Source: Staphylococcus sp. KG4-3
GTDB taxonomy: Bacteria > Bacillota > Bacilli > Staphylococcales > Staphylococcaceae
Direction of reading: 5' to 3'
DNA length: 64,000 bases
Assembly: GCF_033597815.2 (NCBI RefSeq)
Contig: NZ_CP166245.1
Coordinates: 744,001-808,000 of the forward strand
Position numbers and translations under genes: made by a program. The notes under the pieces are model-generated. The model saw only the letters and a list, made by a program, of their open reading frames with translations, searched no databases and was not told where the DNA came from. Below are positions 52,636 through 61,109 of this stretch, one piece after another; position 1 is the stretch's first letter; each line of letters starts with the position of its first letter.

Positions 52636-53376
52636 ATGCCCAATTTAAAAAATAAAGTAGTACTAATAACTGGCGCTAATAGAGGACAAGGTAAATCAAT
52701 TACAGAACACCTAGACTTTCTTGGGGCAAAAATAGCTGTAGGGTCACGTAATTTCCAAGATGCTATTAGTGTTTCGCAGAGTTTAACAAATAAATCTATC
52801 CCTATTAAGTTAGATATAACTAAGGAAGAAGATTGGAAAAAAGCTGTGAATACAATTTTAGAGGAATTTGGACAAATAGATATATTAGTTAATAATGCTG
52901 GTGTTTACCAACGTCAGTCTTTTTTAGAGAGCACATTGGAGGAATATGAAAAGTTAATAAATGTTAACCAAATAGGCATTTTTTTAGGAATGAAAAATGT
53001 AGCTAATCAAATGAAAAATCAACAACAAGGTTCTATTATCAATACAGTTTCTATATCTTCTTTCTCTCCTATTAATCAATCTTCTTTATATGCTTCAACA
53101 AAAGCTGCCGTGACAACTATGTCTAAAGCAGCAGCTATAGAATTAGGCGATTATGGCATACGCGTTAATATGGTACACCCTGGTGGCGTCGATACAGGAA
53201 TGTTTTCGGAAAGTAAAGGCGGAAATTCTTTTTATGATTCCATACCTCTTCATAGAATTGGGAAGCCAATAGATATAGCAAAAGCGATTGCTTTTTTTGC
53301 TTCTGATGAAAGCTCATATTGTACGGGAACAGAACTAGTCGTAGATGGAGGAATGACTTTAGGTACGGATGCGTAA
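52636..53376 (+). CDS. Short-chain dehydrogenase/reductase
   Basis: 246 residues, classical SDR. Cofactor motif TGANRGQG (12-19), NNAG in the beta-4 strand, catalytic Ser (NTVSISS) and Y-A-S-T-K, and the C-terminal TGTELVVDGGMTLG. Shine-Dalgarno AAGGAGAG. Such proteins are often labelled 3-alpha-hydroxysteroid or glucose dehydrogenases; the substrate is not visible. It stands alone with long AT-rich gaps on both sides. Confidence 0.9.
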   Translation: MPNLKNKVVLITGANRGQGKSITEHLDFLGAKIAVGSRNFQDAISVSQSLTNKSIPIKLDITKEEDWKKAVNTILEEFGQIDILVNNAGVYQRQSFLESTLEEYEKLINVNQIGIFLGMKNVANQMKNQQQGSIINTVSISSFSPINQSSLYASTKAAVTTMSKAAAIELGDYGIRVNMVHPGGVDTGMFSESKGGNSFYDSIPLHRIGKPIDIAKAIAFFASDESSYCTGTELVVDGGMTLGTDA

Positions 53377-53540
53377 TTAAACTAATAATTTGTTATTATT
53401 TTAATTACTAATTCATATAGTACATAAGTGATGATTTTGTATCAAAACAATATTTTAATGTTTTTATTCAACTATACTTATTTAGTAGGAATTGTTTACA
53501 ATATTACAAACGAAAATTTATTAAAATCATATGATTTGTG

Positions 53541-53747
53541 GAATATACTTATTTAGATGGTAATAACGTTTATGATATTAGTGAAAAGAGTAAAGTTAAA
53601 TTTGAATTACCATCTATATCTGATGCCTCATACCTTAAAAAACAAGCTATAGTGATTTCGATTATATAAATTGGGATAAGGCGAACAATTTTTCCAGAAG
53701 GTAGTTGTGTACTCATTAAGAAAAAACATAAAGTGTTAAGTAATTAA
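53541..53747 (+). pseudogene. Gene fragment, unknown family
   Basis: Frame 53541-53670 reads EYTYLDGNNVYDISEKSKVK, FELPSISDASYLKKQAIVIS; after a shift, DYINWDKANN and, after another, FPEGSCVLIKKKHKVLSN, stopping at 53745-53747. No start codon. About 68 residues of coherent protein broken twice. Confidence 0.4.
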
Positions 53748-53957
53748 TATTAAAATAATCTATTAATTGAGCATAAACTTTATCTTTCCAAACGTATCTA
53801 TTTTTGTCTAATTCTATAAATTTATTTTTGAAAATAGTTCTTTCAATATGTTTTAAGTAATTAATAAATTTCTCATATTGGCCATCGATAAAATTATTTA
53901 ATGAGCTTACTCTATCTAAAATTGTCCCATCTAAACCAAATAAAGTTGCTTTATCAT
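53748..53957 (-). pseudogene. Truncated HAD hydrolase, relative of 35118-35789
   Basis: From ATG 53957 one missing A shifts the frame at codon 3. After it the reading is LFGLDGTILDRVSSL, FIDGQYEKFINYLKHIERTI, KNKFIELDKNRYVWKDKVYA, QLIDYFNIN. This aligns without gaps to the first 70 residues of the island HAD protein (FDLDGTLLDRQSSL ... WKDKVYAQLINIFNI). The nucleophile Asp8 is replaced by Gly. The last 150 residues are absent. Confidence 0.8.
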
Positions 53958-54171
53958 AAAAAGTCTCCCAATTGTTTAAGAATAGTTAATAAAGTAAATC
54001 AATGTTATCGAATAATGAAAGTGCAAAGTTATCTTAGACATTAAATAATTGAAATACAATGTAATATTCATGAGGACATTACAAAATAAAAAATATACTA
54101 TAGTTAATTCGAGAAAGTAAAATAATTTAGTTATAGAACTTCAATAAATTTTCGTCTATGAAAGGAGAACT

Positions 54172-54336
54172 ATGAGAATATTTTTTATTGTAGTAGTAGC
54201 TCTAATTTTAATGCTTAGTATTTCATACGCTATATTCAATTATTTAGATAATACGCTAGGCGGTATATTAGTAGGGATCTCAAATGGAATAATTATTGTT
54301 GCAGCAATACATTTAAAAGGTAAACTTTTAAAATAA
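54172..54336 (+). CDS. Small two-helix membrane protein
   Basis: 54 residues (MRIFFIVVVALILMLSISYA..., ending HLKGKLLK) with two membrane helices (about 2-24 and 30-48). Strong Shine-Dalgarno GAAAGGAG 6 bases before the ATG and a perfect terminator 15 bases after the stop make it a convincing gene. No family recognised. Confidence 0.7.
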   Translation: MRIFFIVVVALILMLSISYAIFNYLDNTLGGILVGISNGIIIVAAIHLKGKLLK

Positions 54337-54350
54337 ATATTCATTATTAA

Positions 54351-54388
54351 ACAAACCACCCAATTATGTATATGGGTGGTTTGTTGTT
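54351..54388. terminator. Terminator after the 54-residue gene
   Basis: ACAAACCACCCA (54351-54362) pairs perfectly with TGGGTGGTTTGT (54373-54384), then TGTTTA. No gene is visible from here to 54647. Confidence 0.85.
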
Positions 54389-54647
54389 TATAGCCTTCGG
54401 AAGAAATCAATGTATTAATCATCAATTCTCCAAACTTTAAATACTATTGTTTTAATTTTAAAATTTTAACAATAGGCATTTGAATTGATTGCAAAGCGAA
54501 ATTTATGACCAAAGCAATCTTTATTCGATATACGACAAGATGTTTCTTTCAAAATTGTCACACGTAAGTAGTATTTTGTAAGGATTTTCAAACGATTTAA
54601 TTATAGTGAAATGTTAGTATTGGTATAAAATTTAGGAGGTTTAAATA

Positions 54648-55031
54648 ATGAAAATTATTTTTAAAATATTTATATTTATAATAGCAATAATATTAGTGTT
54701 ATTTTTTTGGAAATTATATGCTGAATCTCATACAGATAGTAAAAACGTTAGAAATCTTGCTAACTTAAATCCTTTAATTACAAGTGAAAAATACTATATA
54801 CAGACTAATCAGCCTAGAAGTGTAACAGATTCTGGTAAAGGTACTAAGCAATATGAATATAGGAATAAAGCATATGATAAAGACGGTAATGAAAAAGAGA
54901 TTACTTATACAGCTATTAAAAAATTAAAAACCAATCATTATTTAGAATTAAATTATAAAGTTGGAGAAGTGAAAGGATATAGTGAAGTAAAAGAAAAAGA
55001 TATACCTAGGAAAGCAAAAATTAAGCTATAA
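54648..55031 (+). CDS. YxeA-family protein (DUF1093)
   Basis: 127 residues: one N-terminal membrane helix or uncleaved signal (3-22), then an extracellular OB-like domain with the family pattern YYIQT...YEYRNKAYDKDGNEKEITYTAIK and Y-x-E-V-K near the end. Many Firmicutes have several YxeA copies; their role is unknown. Shine-Dalgarno AGGAGG. Single gene with its own terminator. Confidence 0.88.
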   Translation: MKIIFKIFIFIIAIILVLFFWKLYAESHTDSKNVRNLANLNPLITSEKYYIQTNQPRSVTDSGKGTKQYEYRNKAYDKDGNEKEITYTAIKKLKTNHYLELNYKVGEVKGYSEVKEKDIPRKAKIKL

Positions 55032-55037
55032 TGTCTA

Positions 55038-55064
55038 AACCTCATCATTGTTGATGAGGTTTTT
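55038..55064 (+). terminator. Terminator after the YxeA-like gene
   Basis: AACCTCATCA (55038-55047) pairs perfectly with TGATGAGGTT (55052-55061), then TTT. Confidence 0.88.
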
Positions 55065-55253
55065 ATGTTTTTGTATGTTAACAATTTTGATTAGAAGCAT
55101 GAAATGATGTTATATATCCAAAAAATAGATGTCCATTTCATAGAAAAAGGTTAAGTGATGTATTTTTTACTTATCAAATGTAAACACAAGTATTGATAGG
55201 ATATTTCTGTCTAAGAAATTATATAAGTATTTACTAGGACTACTTAAAGAAAC

Positions 55254-55275
55254 CACTGCCTTGTTTATGGCAGTG
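55254..55275 (-). terminator. Terminator of the minus-strand small genes
   Basis: CACTGCC-TTGTTTAT-GGCAGTG; on the minus strand the stem is followed by GTTTCTTT. It lies about 65 bases after the stop of the 57-residue gene. Confidence 0.55.
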
Positions 55276-55339
55276 ATTAATATTCTGTATCCCATAAGTT
55301 AAATAATCGATAGTTTCATTAATCTTCAAGTGTTTTAAA

Positions 55340-55513
55340 TTATTTATTGTTGTCTATGGCATCAGCAAGTTCTTCCAATTTAACTTTGACTTCCTTAAGC
55401 GTGTGACTATCTGCAAAAGTAAAACTAAATTGTTTTCCTTTTGCTGTTTCTGCCACAATAGTAACAAGTTCGCTAAAAACATCGTGTTCTATACTATAAT
55501 TTAATATTTTCAT
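55340..55513 (-). CDS. 57-residue MKI-type small protein
   Basis: Encodes MKILNYSIEHDVFSELV..., with GKQFSFTFADSHTLKEVKVK and an acidic end. Shine-Dalgarno AGGGGAG lies 6 bases before the ATG. N-terminal MKI-(L/I)-x-(Y/F), size and orientation resemble the genes at 55565-55723 and 59099-59266; the latter two are clear relatives of each other, while this one is more distant. Function unknown. Confidence 0.7.
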   Translation of the reverse strand: MKILNYSIEHDVFSELVTIVAETAKGKQFSFTFADSHTLKEVKVKLEELADAIDNNK

Positions 55514-55564
55514 ATTAACTCCCCTAAGTTTGATTTCCCGTTTTTGTTAAATGTAACAAGTTAG

Positions 55565-55723
55565 TTATTGTTGTTCAACTTGTCTTTCTCTTTGAAGTAA
55601 TTCAGAATTAACTTTATTAGGTGGCATATCTTTGTGCACTGAATGAGAAAATACGACACCTGGCATAGTTTTTACAATGTAAGTATAATTTTCGTGGTTA
55701 TAACTAAAATCTATAATTTTCAT
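55565..55723 (-). CDS. 52-residue MKI-type small protein
   Basis: Encodes MKIIDFSYNHENYTYIVKTM, then PGVVFSHSVHKDMPPNKV and a Gln/Glu-rich end. Shine-Dalgarno AAAGGAG. It aligns with the 55-residue product of 59099-59266: YTYIVKTMPGVVFSHSVHKDMP against YTVETFKGHVFTHAFPKDTP. It lies upstream of 55340-55513 on the same strand and is probably co-transcribed. Function unknown. The 359 bases to 56082 hold only the promoters of the flanking genes. Confidence 0.7.
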   Translation of the reverse strand: MKIIDFSYNHENYTYIVKTMPGVVFSHSVHKDMPPNKVNSELLQRERQVEQQ

Positions 55724-56082
55724 AAATATGCTCCTTTAAATAAAATTTTAAGGATTTTTTGGATCTTATTAATTTTGTATTAATAATTTTTTAAATACTC
55801 CCAATACTAAAATTTATTAGTAACACTTACATGGGTTTTTCTGTATACTACGTAAAATAATTATATTAGTTAATTGTACTATATATAATTAAGTTTTGTG
55901 ATAACAAAATCTTATATCTTGCAATATAATTACTTATAATTAAATAGGAACTTTATGTTAGCTACTTAATATTATTTAACTTATAACCTTTGTATATCAA
56001 TAATTTGAAGTAATTATTACTAATGATGTTTCTAAACGGTAATATAATGGTAATTATATATAAACAAGTGGGGTGTTTTTAA

Positions 56083-56454
56083 ATGGAAAAGTTAAATCAA
56101 GTGATGTTATATGTTGATGATCAAGCGAAGTCAGTTGAATTTTGGACCGATATTTTAGGATTTGTTATAATTTCTGAAGAAGAAATGGCAGAAGGTTTTA
56201 AAGCAGTAGAAGTGGCACCAAATCATAATGTTGAAACATCAATTTTAATTATTGAAAAAGAGTTTATGGAAAAATACAGTCCTGAAGTAAGTGTTACAAC
56301 TCCATCTCTAATGTTCAAAGAAAAGAATCTTGATGCATTGTATGAAAAATTAAAAGAAAAAGGCTTAACAGGTCATGAGATAATTGAAATGTCAGGTACA
56401 AGAGTGTTTAATTTCCAAGATGGTCAAGGCAATTATTTCGCAGTGAGTGACTAA
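56083..56454 (+). CDS. VOC-family (glyoxalase-like) protein
   Basis: 123 residues with the two beta-alpha-beta-beta-beta modules of the vicinal-oxygen-chelate fold: QVMLYVDDQAKSVEFWTDILGF at the start and MFKEKNLDALYEKLKEKG in the second half. The C-terminal FQDGQGNYFAVSD is typical of PhnB/bleomycin-like members. Metal ligands are not clearly complete. Substrate unknown. Confidence 0.88.
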   Translation: MEKLNQVMLYVDDQAKSVEFWTDILGFVIISEEEMAEGFKAVEVAPNHNVETSILIIEKEFMEKYSPEVSVTTPSLMFKEKNLDALYEKLKEKGLTGHEIIEMSGTRVFNFQDGQGNYFAVSD

Positions 56455-56472
56455 ATAATTGTACTAAGTTAT

Positions 56473-56525
56473 AGAAAAAAGAGTGCTTTTTATGAATTAT
56501 CAAAAATCATAAGAAGTGCTCTTTA
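56473..56525. terminator. Imperfect bidirectional terminator
   Basis: AAAGAGTGCTT and AAGTGCTCTTT pair at both ends of the arms with a two-base mismatch, and TTATGA/TCATAA extend inward. It lies between the convergent genes at 56454 and 56553. Confidence 0.5.
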
Positions 56526-56552
56526 ATTTTATGTGAAAATTTTAGTGAATGA

Positions 56553-57044
56553 TTACTGCGTTATTTCTAATATATTGAGTCCTTCGGATTCATTAGGTTC
56601 TTCAAAATACTGGCTAACATAATTAAACGTTTCTAATGTGTCAAAATTAACTCTTTCAGGATTTTCAATATTTCGTTGTTTTAACCTTTGTAAACATGTT
56701 TCGTCTGATATATTTAGATAAATGAGTTTATGACTAACCTGGATTTCTGAAGTCATATTGCTAAACCACTTTCGTTGTTTTTGAGTGTTGCCTGGAAAAT
56801 CCATGACCACATTTGTACCAACTCTTAATAAATTTTGAACGTGATTTTTAATAAAAGGTTTAATACAATTTGAATAAGTTAAGTAATCATCAAATGTCTT
56901 TATTTGATTTGGATAAAACTGTTCAAGAATTTCATCTTCTGATAATAGTACGGCATTTTTATCTTTAGCTATTTTTTTAGCAGTCGTTGATTTACCAGCA
57001 CCCATTTTACTAGCGAAAAAGTATAATGTAGCAAAGTATTCCAT
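56553..57044 (-). CDS. P-loop ATP-binding kinase-like protein
   Basis: 163 residues. Walker A A-S-K-M-G-A-G-K-S-T at 11-20, DFPGNTQKQRKWF near 82 as the Walker B/substrate segment, and the LID-like arginines QRLKQRN near 120. It belongs to the AAA_33/zeta-toxin-like small-molecule kinase group often found as single accessory genes. No antitoxin gene is next to it, so I do not call it a toxin. Shine-Dalgarno GGAGGT. Confidence 0.8.
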   Translation of the reverse strand: MEYFATLYFFASKMGAGKSTTAKKIAKDKNAVLLSEDEILEQFYPNQIKTFDDYLTYSNCIKPFIKNHVQNLLRVGTNVVMDFPGNTQKQRKWFSNMTSEIQVSHKLIYLNISDETCLQRLKQRNIENPERVNFDTLETFNYVSQYFEEPNESEGLNILEITQ

Positions 57045-57158
57045 TACGTTACCTCCGTTTATATTTTGTGATAATAGTTTTAGTATAAAGAATTAATGAA
57101 ATAAGTTATAGTGAAAATTAAAGTTACATAATAATTATAATAAACAAAGGGGCTTTGT

Positions 57159-57695
57159 ATGTTTAAGTATATTTTTAAAATCAGTACGTTTTTAATAGTA
57201 GCAATATTATACATATTTGGAATAAATCAATCTAGTAATGCTTCAGCTGCTACAAATGCTACACAGCAAGATGCAATTAATCATGTTGAAACTTTAAACG
57301 GTCAAGGTTGGGATTATGATTCAGAGTATGGATGGCAATGCTTCGATCTTGTAAATGAACAGTGGGATTATTTATATGGTCATGGGTTAAAGGGTGATTA
57401 TGCAAAAGATATTCCAGAAGAAAATAATTTTATAGGTGAAGCGACAGTTTATGAAAATACACCTAATTTTAAAGCAACTGCAGGCGATATTGTAGTATTT
57501 AATGAAAATTATGGTGAAGGTGCTGGTCATACAGCAATTGTAACTAACGGCAATTATGATGGTAATTATCTTCAATTTCAATCATTAGACCAAAATTGGG
57601 AAGGCGGTGGTGAAGATAAAACTGAGGTTGCGCATAAGGTCGTTCATGATTATGAATCAGAATTGGTATTTATTCGACCGCATTATAATAAATAA
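57159..57695 (+). CDS. Secreted CHAP-domain cell-wall hydrolase
   Basis: 178 residues: a signal peptide (1-31, basic start, hydrophobic core, cleavage near SNASAA), then a CHAP domain with catalytic Cys61 ([12 protein letters not shown]) and His124 ([11 protein letters not shown]). No cell-wall-binding repeats are present. Similar to the CHAP amidase/endopeptidase part of staphylococcal SsaA/Sle1-type enzymes but shorter and with unusual acidic character. Probably cuts peptidoglycan stem or bridge peptides outside the cell. Confidence 0.88.
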   Translation: MFKYIFKISTFLIVAILYIFGINQSSNASAATNATQQDAINHVETLNGQGWDYDSEYGWQCFDLVNEQWDYLYGHGLKGDYAKDIPEENNFIGEATVYENTPNFKATAGDIVVFNENYGEGAGHTAIVTNGNYDGNYLQFQSLDQNWEGGGEDKTEVAHKVVHDYESELVFIRPHYNK

Positions 57696-57820
57696 AGGAC
57701 TAAGTAAAAATTAATAATAAGACAGAAATCGAATCATAATCTTCAATTTTAGTTTTTAAATATGTAGACATTTTACTGTAAGTTCTAAAAGCATACAGGA
57801 TTAGGTGTGATTCTTATTTT

Positions 57821-57872
57821 GACGGGCATTAAAATCTTAATTTTTTAATTTAGATTGATGTCCCGTTTTTTT
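57821..57872 (+). terminator. Terminator between CHAP gene and cadD
   Basis: GACGGGCAT...AAATCT pairs with AGATT...ATGTCCCGT (one bulge), followed by TTTTTT. Confidence 0.7.
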
Positions 57873-57977
57873 GATTTTTAACTGAATATTTTGGAGTTAT
57901 TGGTGGAGGATAAAAACTAAATTATATAGTAGTTAGTGAACTTACTATTTAATTATAACGTTTAATATTATACAATA

Positions 57978-57999
57978 CATTCAAAAGTGTTTTTGAATG
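57978..57999 (+). promoter_or_regulatory. Likely CadX operator
   Basis: CATTCAAAA-GTGT-TTTTGAATG is a perfect 9-bp inverted repeat with a 4-base centre. It resembles the CadC-type operator (ATTCAAATA...TATTTGAAT). It overlaps the Shine-Dalgarno of cadD. Binding by the downstream ArsR-family protein is inferred. Confidence 0.65.
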
Positions 58000-58008
58000 A
58001 GGTGTATT

Positions 58009-58629
58009 ATGCTACAAACTATTATTACAGCAATTATTCTGTACACAGCTACAGCAGTAGATTTATTAGTCATTTTATTAATATTTTTTGCTAGAGCTAA
58101 TACAAGAAAAGAATACCGAGATATTTATATTGGCCAATATTTAGGTTCATTAGCATTAATTATAATAAGTTTATTTTTAGCATTTGTATTAAACTATGTT
58201 CCTGAAAAGTGGATTTTAGGATTATTAGGTTTAATACCAATTTATTTAGGGGTTCGCGTAGCTATTTCTGGTGATTGTGAAGGTGAAGAGAGAGCTAAAA
58301 GAGAATTAAATGAAAAGGGCCTAAGTAAGCTTGTTGGTATTGTTGCACTTGTTACCATAGCTAGTTGTGGCGCAGACAATGTTGGTTTATTTGTGCCATA
58401 CTTTATAACTTTAAATACAGTAGAACTGATAACGACATTAATCATATTTATTATTTTAATTTTGCTATTAGTATTTTCAGCACAACTTTTATCAAAAATC
58501 CCAGGTATAGGTGAAGTGATTGAACGATTTAATCGTTGGATTATGGCTGTAATATACATAGGGCTAGGATTATTCATTATAATTGAAAATGAGACAATAC
58601 AAACTATTTATAATTTAATTATAAATTAA
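58009..58629 (+). CDS. cadD: Cadmium resistance transporter CadD
   Basis: 206 residues from ATG 58009 (after GAGGTG); the reading four codons longer has no Shine-Dalgarno. Five or six membrane segments (LysE-like) and the conserved SCGADNVGLFVPYF near residue 117. CadD proteins give low-level cadmium resistance by export or sequestration. The regulator gene follows directly, the standard cadDX pair. Confidence 0.9.
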   Translation: MLQTIITAIILYTATAVDLLVILLIFFARANTRKEYRDIYIGQYLGSLALIIISLFLAFVLNYVPEKWILGLLGLIPIYLGVRVAISGDCEGEERAKRELNEKGLSKLVGIVALVTIASCGADNVGLFVPYFITLNTVELITTLIIFIILILLLVFSAQLLSKIPGIGEVIERFNRWIMAVIYIGLGLFIIIENETIQTIYNLIIN

Positions 58630-58642
58630 GGAAGTGGAAGAG

Positions 58643-58981
58643 ATGGTTAATGATTATATTTGTGAAGTACAGTATATGCATAAACAAAAAATTGAAAACG
58701 CACAAAATTTCATTGAGGAAGCTGCACCTAAGTCGCTATTAAGTATTTTCAGCAAGATTTCTGATGAGACCAAAGTTAAAATTATACTTGGATTACTAAA
58801 AGAAAGTGAAATGTGTGTATGTGATATATCAGTATTATTAAATATGAGTATCGCAACTACATCACATCATTTAAGATTATTATATAAAAAAGGGGTACTT
58901 GATAAATACAAAGAAGGAAAAATGTCTTATTACTTTATAAAAGATGAACAGATAAAAACATTTTTTATGGATAATTTATAA
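58643..58981 (+). CDS. cadX: ArsR/SmtB-family metalloregulator CadX
   Basis: 112 residues from ATG 58643, 7 bases after GGAAG; a GTG at 58634 is the alternative. Winged-helix repressor with Cys7, Cys58 and Cys60 (EMCVCDIS) at the positions of the CadC cadmium site. The fourth CadC ligand, Cys11, is Tyr here. Recognition helix region SIATTSHHLRLLYKKG. It probably represses cadDX from the inverted repeat at 57978-57999. Confidence 0.9.
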   Translation: MVNDYICEVQYMHKQKIENAQNFIEEAAPKSLLSIFSKISDETKVKIILGLLKESEMCVCDISVLLNMSIATTSHHLRLLYKKGVLDKYKEGKMSYYFIKDEQIKTFFMDNL

Positions 58982-59023
58982 TGTTAGATAACTAAAAAAT
59001 TAGTAAGTACCATGGATAAGCAT

Positions 59024-59082
59024 AAAGGAGTGTGTCAGCCAACTAATTGTTTTAATAAGTAGGTCGATTCACTCCTTTGTTA
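59024..59082. terminator. Terminator after cadDX
   Basis: AAAGGAGTG (59024-59032) pairs perfectly with CACTCCTTT (59070-59078) across a 37-base loop. It lies between the convergent cadX and the small minus-strand gene. Confidence 0.65.
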
Positions 59083-59098
59083 TACAAGTTAAAAGTAT

Positions 59099-59266
59099 TT
59101 ATTTAATTTTTCTTTCATCCACAGTATTTGATAATAGCTTTAAATAACGTTGAACATTATCTGACGGTGTATCTTTAGGAAAAGCATGTGTAAACACATG
59201 ACCCTTAAATGTCTCGACTGTGTAATTAATGTCTATACTACCAATTTCATATTTAATAATTTTCAT
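59099..59266 (-). CDS. 55-residue MKI-type small protein
   Basis: Encodes MKIIKYEIGSIDINYTVETF, then KGHVFTHAFPKDTPSDNVQR and YLKLLSNTVDERKIK. Shine-Dalgarno AAGGGGAC. Clear relative of the product of 55565-55723 (same length class, YT-V-T...HVF-H...KD-P pattern). Cytosolic, no signal, function unknown. Confidence 0.7.
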   Translation of the reverse strand: MKIIKYEIGSIDINYTVETFKGHVFTHAFPKDTPSDNVQRYLKLLSNTVDERKIK

Positions 59267-59499
59267 AATGTCCCCTTAAAATAACTTTTTAAAAATTTAG
59301 TTAAGTATATACTTTTAAATAAATCCACTATTTAACTATAAAACTGATATTCCTATAGAAATAGTATGTTTTGTTTAATTGTACTACATATAAACGCTTT
59401 TGCAACTATAAAGTGCACTATGTTTATATCTAGAATGATAAGATCTAATTTTTAAAGAGATCTGTTTTGACTGTTTTAATGAACTGTTGTAAATTTATC

Positions 59500-59535
59500 T
59501 AAAAAAAAGATCACAATAATTAGCATTGTGATCTT
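59500..59535 (-). terminator. Terminator of the CsbD-like gene
   Basis: AAGATCACAAT (59507-59517) pairs perfectly with ATTGTGATCTT (59525-59535). On the minus strand a run of eight Ts follows. Confidence 0.85.
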
Positions 59536-59548
59536 ACATAAGTTATTA

Positions 59549-59722
59549 TTAATTATTTAATTTTTCGATAATGCCACTGATTTTGTCTTTAACGTTTTCA
59601 GTTACTTCTTTTGCTTTACTAGAAGCCTTACCTTCTTTTTCTAATACTTTATTATCCATAACATTGCCTGTTGTCTCTTTTATGTTTCCTTTAACTTGTT
59701 CAAACCTACTTTCATCTGCCAT
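59549..59722 (-). CDS. CsbD-family stress protein
   Basis: 57 residues starting [20 protein letters not shown] with a Lys-rich amphipathic remainder ([18 protein letters not shown]), the CsbD pattern. Shine-Dalgarno GAGGTAA. CsbD proteins are abundant, SigB-controlled, and of unknown action. No clear SigB promoter is visible upstream. 59723-60069 holds nothing else. Confidence 0.88.
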   Translation of the reverse strand: MADESRFEQVKGNIKETTGNVMDNKVLEKEGKASSKAKEVTENVKDKISGIIEKLNN

Positions 59723-60069
59723 GTTATTTACCTCAAAATATTTTTAGACCATTCTATAAATAATATACAAAATGATAAAATTTGAAACAAATTAAAAAGT
59801 ATGTAACTTGGTATATTTGTATTTAAAACGAATTATATATGGCAGAAATAACGAAGTTTATAAGATAGAGAAAAGCAATGGTGAGCAGCATATGTTACTC
59901 TAATGAAAATTCATTTTTTCGCTCTGAAAATGGAGGTTATGAATAAAAAATATTCCTCCTAAGAAAGAGACAATAATTCAATTTGTGCTATAAACGCATT
60001 TTTGAGTAGTAAATGCGTATAAGGTGTATTATTAAGAAATATTAGACATTATCTAAATAAATCAATATT

Positions 60070-60342
60070 TTATGCATCTAGTAGTTTTTGAATTTCAGAA
60101 TATTTTTGTGCGTTTAATGTACCTGAAGGACTTTGTTCAATTTCAAAAATTAGAAAATCATCAGTTGCATTAAAAGATGTTTTGATACTTTCACATATTG
60201 TATTTTTGTCTAAATCGCTTTGCAAAAACCACAAACCACTATAAATAAATAGTGCATTACCTAAAGATTTTAATTGTGCAGGTAATTTTTCATATCCGTA
60301 TGAAATAGAATTTAAATTATAAGACAAAATATATTTTGACAT
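60070..60342 (-). CDS. Small Cas2-fold-like ('SinR family') protein
   Basis: 90 residues. Start MSKYILSYNLNS, a helix with YEKLPAQLKSLG, the strand LWFLQSD, the helix NTICESIKTSF, and DDFLIFEIE. This ferredoxin-like order is that of the small proteins often annotated 'SinR family', which share the Cas2/VapD fold. The usual Asp of the first strand (YDL) is Asn here, so nuclease activity is unlikely. No CRISPR array or cas gene is in the window. Shine-Dalgarno GGGAG. Confidence 0.55.
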   Translation of the reverse strand: MSKYILSYNLNSISYGYEKLPAQLKSLGNALFIYSGLWFLQSDLDKNTICESIKTSFNATDDFLIFEIEQSPSGTLNAQKYSEIQKLLDA

Positions 60343-60616
60343 TTATATCACGCTCCCATACAAGCATATCATTAACTGTAATTTAAAAGTTGTAGGAGCC
60401 TAGTATTAACTTTATTTTTAGTTTTTAAATTTTAACTGTAAATTCAATAATATAGATGTTGTTCTGGTTTGTAAAAATGAAAATAAGGTAATAATAGCTA
60501 TAAAGATAAGAAAAATAAATATATATCATGTTTTTAACTTATATATGTTACATCAAAAAAAATGTTCTTCAATTAAAATACATTTTTTAATGGGGAGTTA
60601 AAAAGGATGCATTATA

Positions 60617-60994
60617 ATGAGTCGACAATATCAAATTGAGCAGTTATGGAAACAGCATAAATATGAGGTGTTATGGCATGACCAAAATAAATATAAATTG
60701 ATTAGAGAACAATTGAAATACGATACAACGATAGAAGAAATTGAAACTTTAATTAATGAAGCACTAAATACTACACCAAGTAATGGGTCAATTATTAACG
60801 CATATGATCATATGTGGGGTTATTTTAAAAGAAAGTGTAGTTCATCAGAAAAAAGCTTACATAACTATTTAAAGGAAGCCTTTAAAAAAGAAGAAGTTGA
60901 TGAAATATATCTATTACAATTTTTAAAAAGCATGGCAAATTATTATGATATAAACTATATTAAAACTTCAACAATAATACAAAAATTAAACTAA
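60617..60994 (+). CDS. DUF1722 (YbgA-like) protein
   Basis: 125 residues. LWKQHKYEVLWHDQNKYKLIREQL at residues 10-33, an AYDHMWGYFKRK segment near 61-74, and a C-terminal LLQFLKSMANYY match the DUF1722 domain (W-x2-HKY... H-GYFKR... LLxxxL). In other bacteria this domain stands alone (YbgA) or is fused to DUF523. A link with photolyase or DNA repair has been suggested but is not proven. AAGGATG precedes the ATG by 7 bases. Confidence 0.8.
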   Translation: MSRQYQIEQLWKQHKYEVLWHDQNKYKLIREQLKYDTTIEEIETLINEALNTTPSNGSIINAYDHMWGYFKRKCSSSEKSLHNYLKEAFKKEEVDEIYLLQFLKSMANYYDINYIKTSTIIQKLN

Positions 60995-61109
60995 TCATTA
61001 TGCATAGATTATAATTAGTTTTTGATTTCCAAAAGTTGAAACGCAGAGAATCTATGAAGTTATATTTTAATAGTATTTAATATTTTCTAAATATTGTTAG
61101 TTAAATTTT

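Noticed and set aside
56553..57044. Zeta-type toxin
   Set aside because: P-loop fits, but no antitoxin gene adjoins and the fold is shared with many housekeeping kinases.
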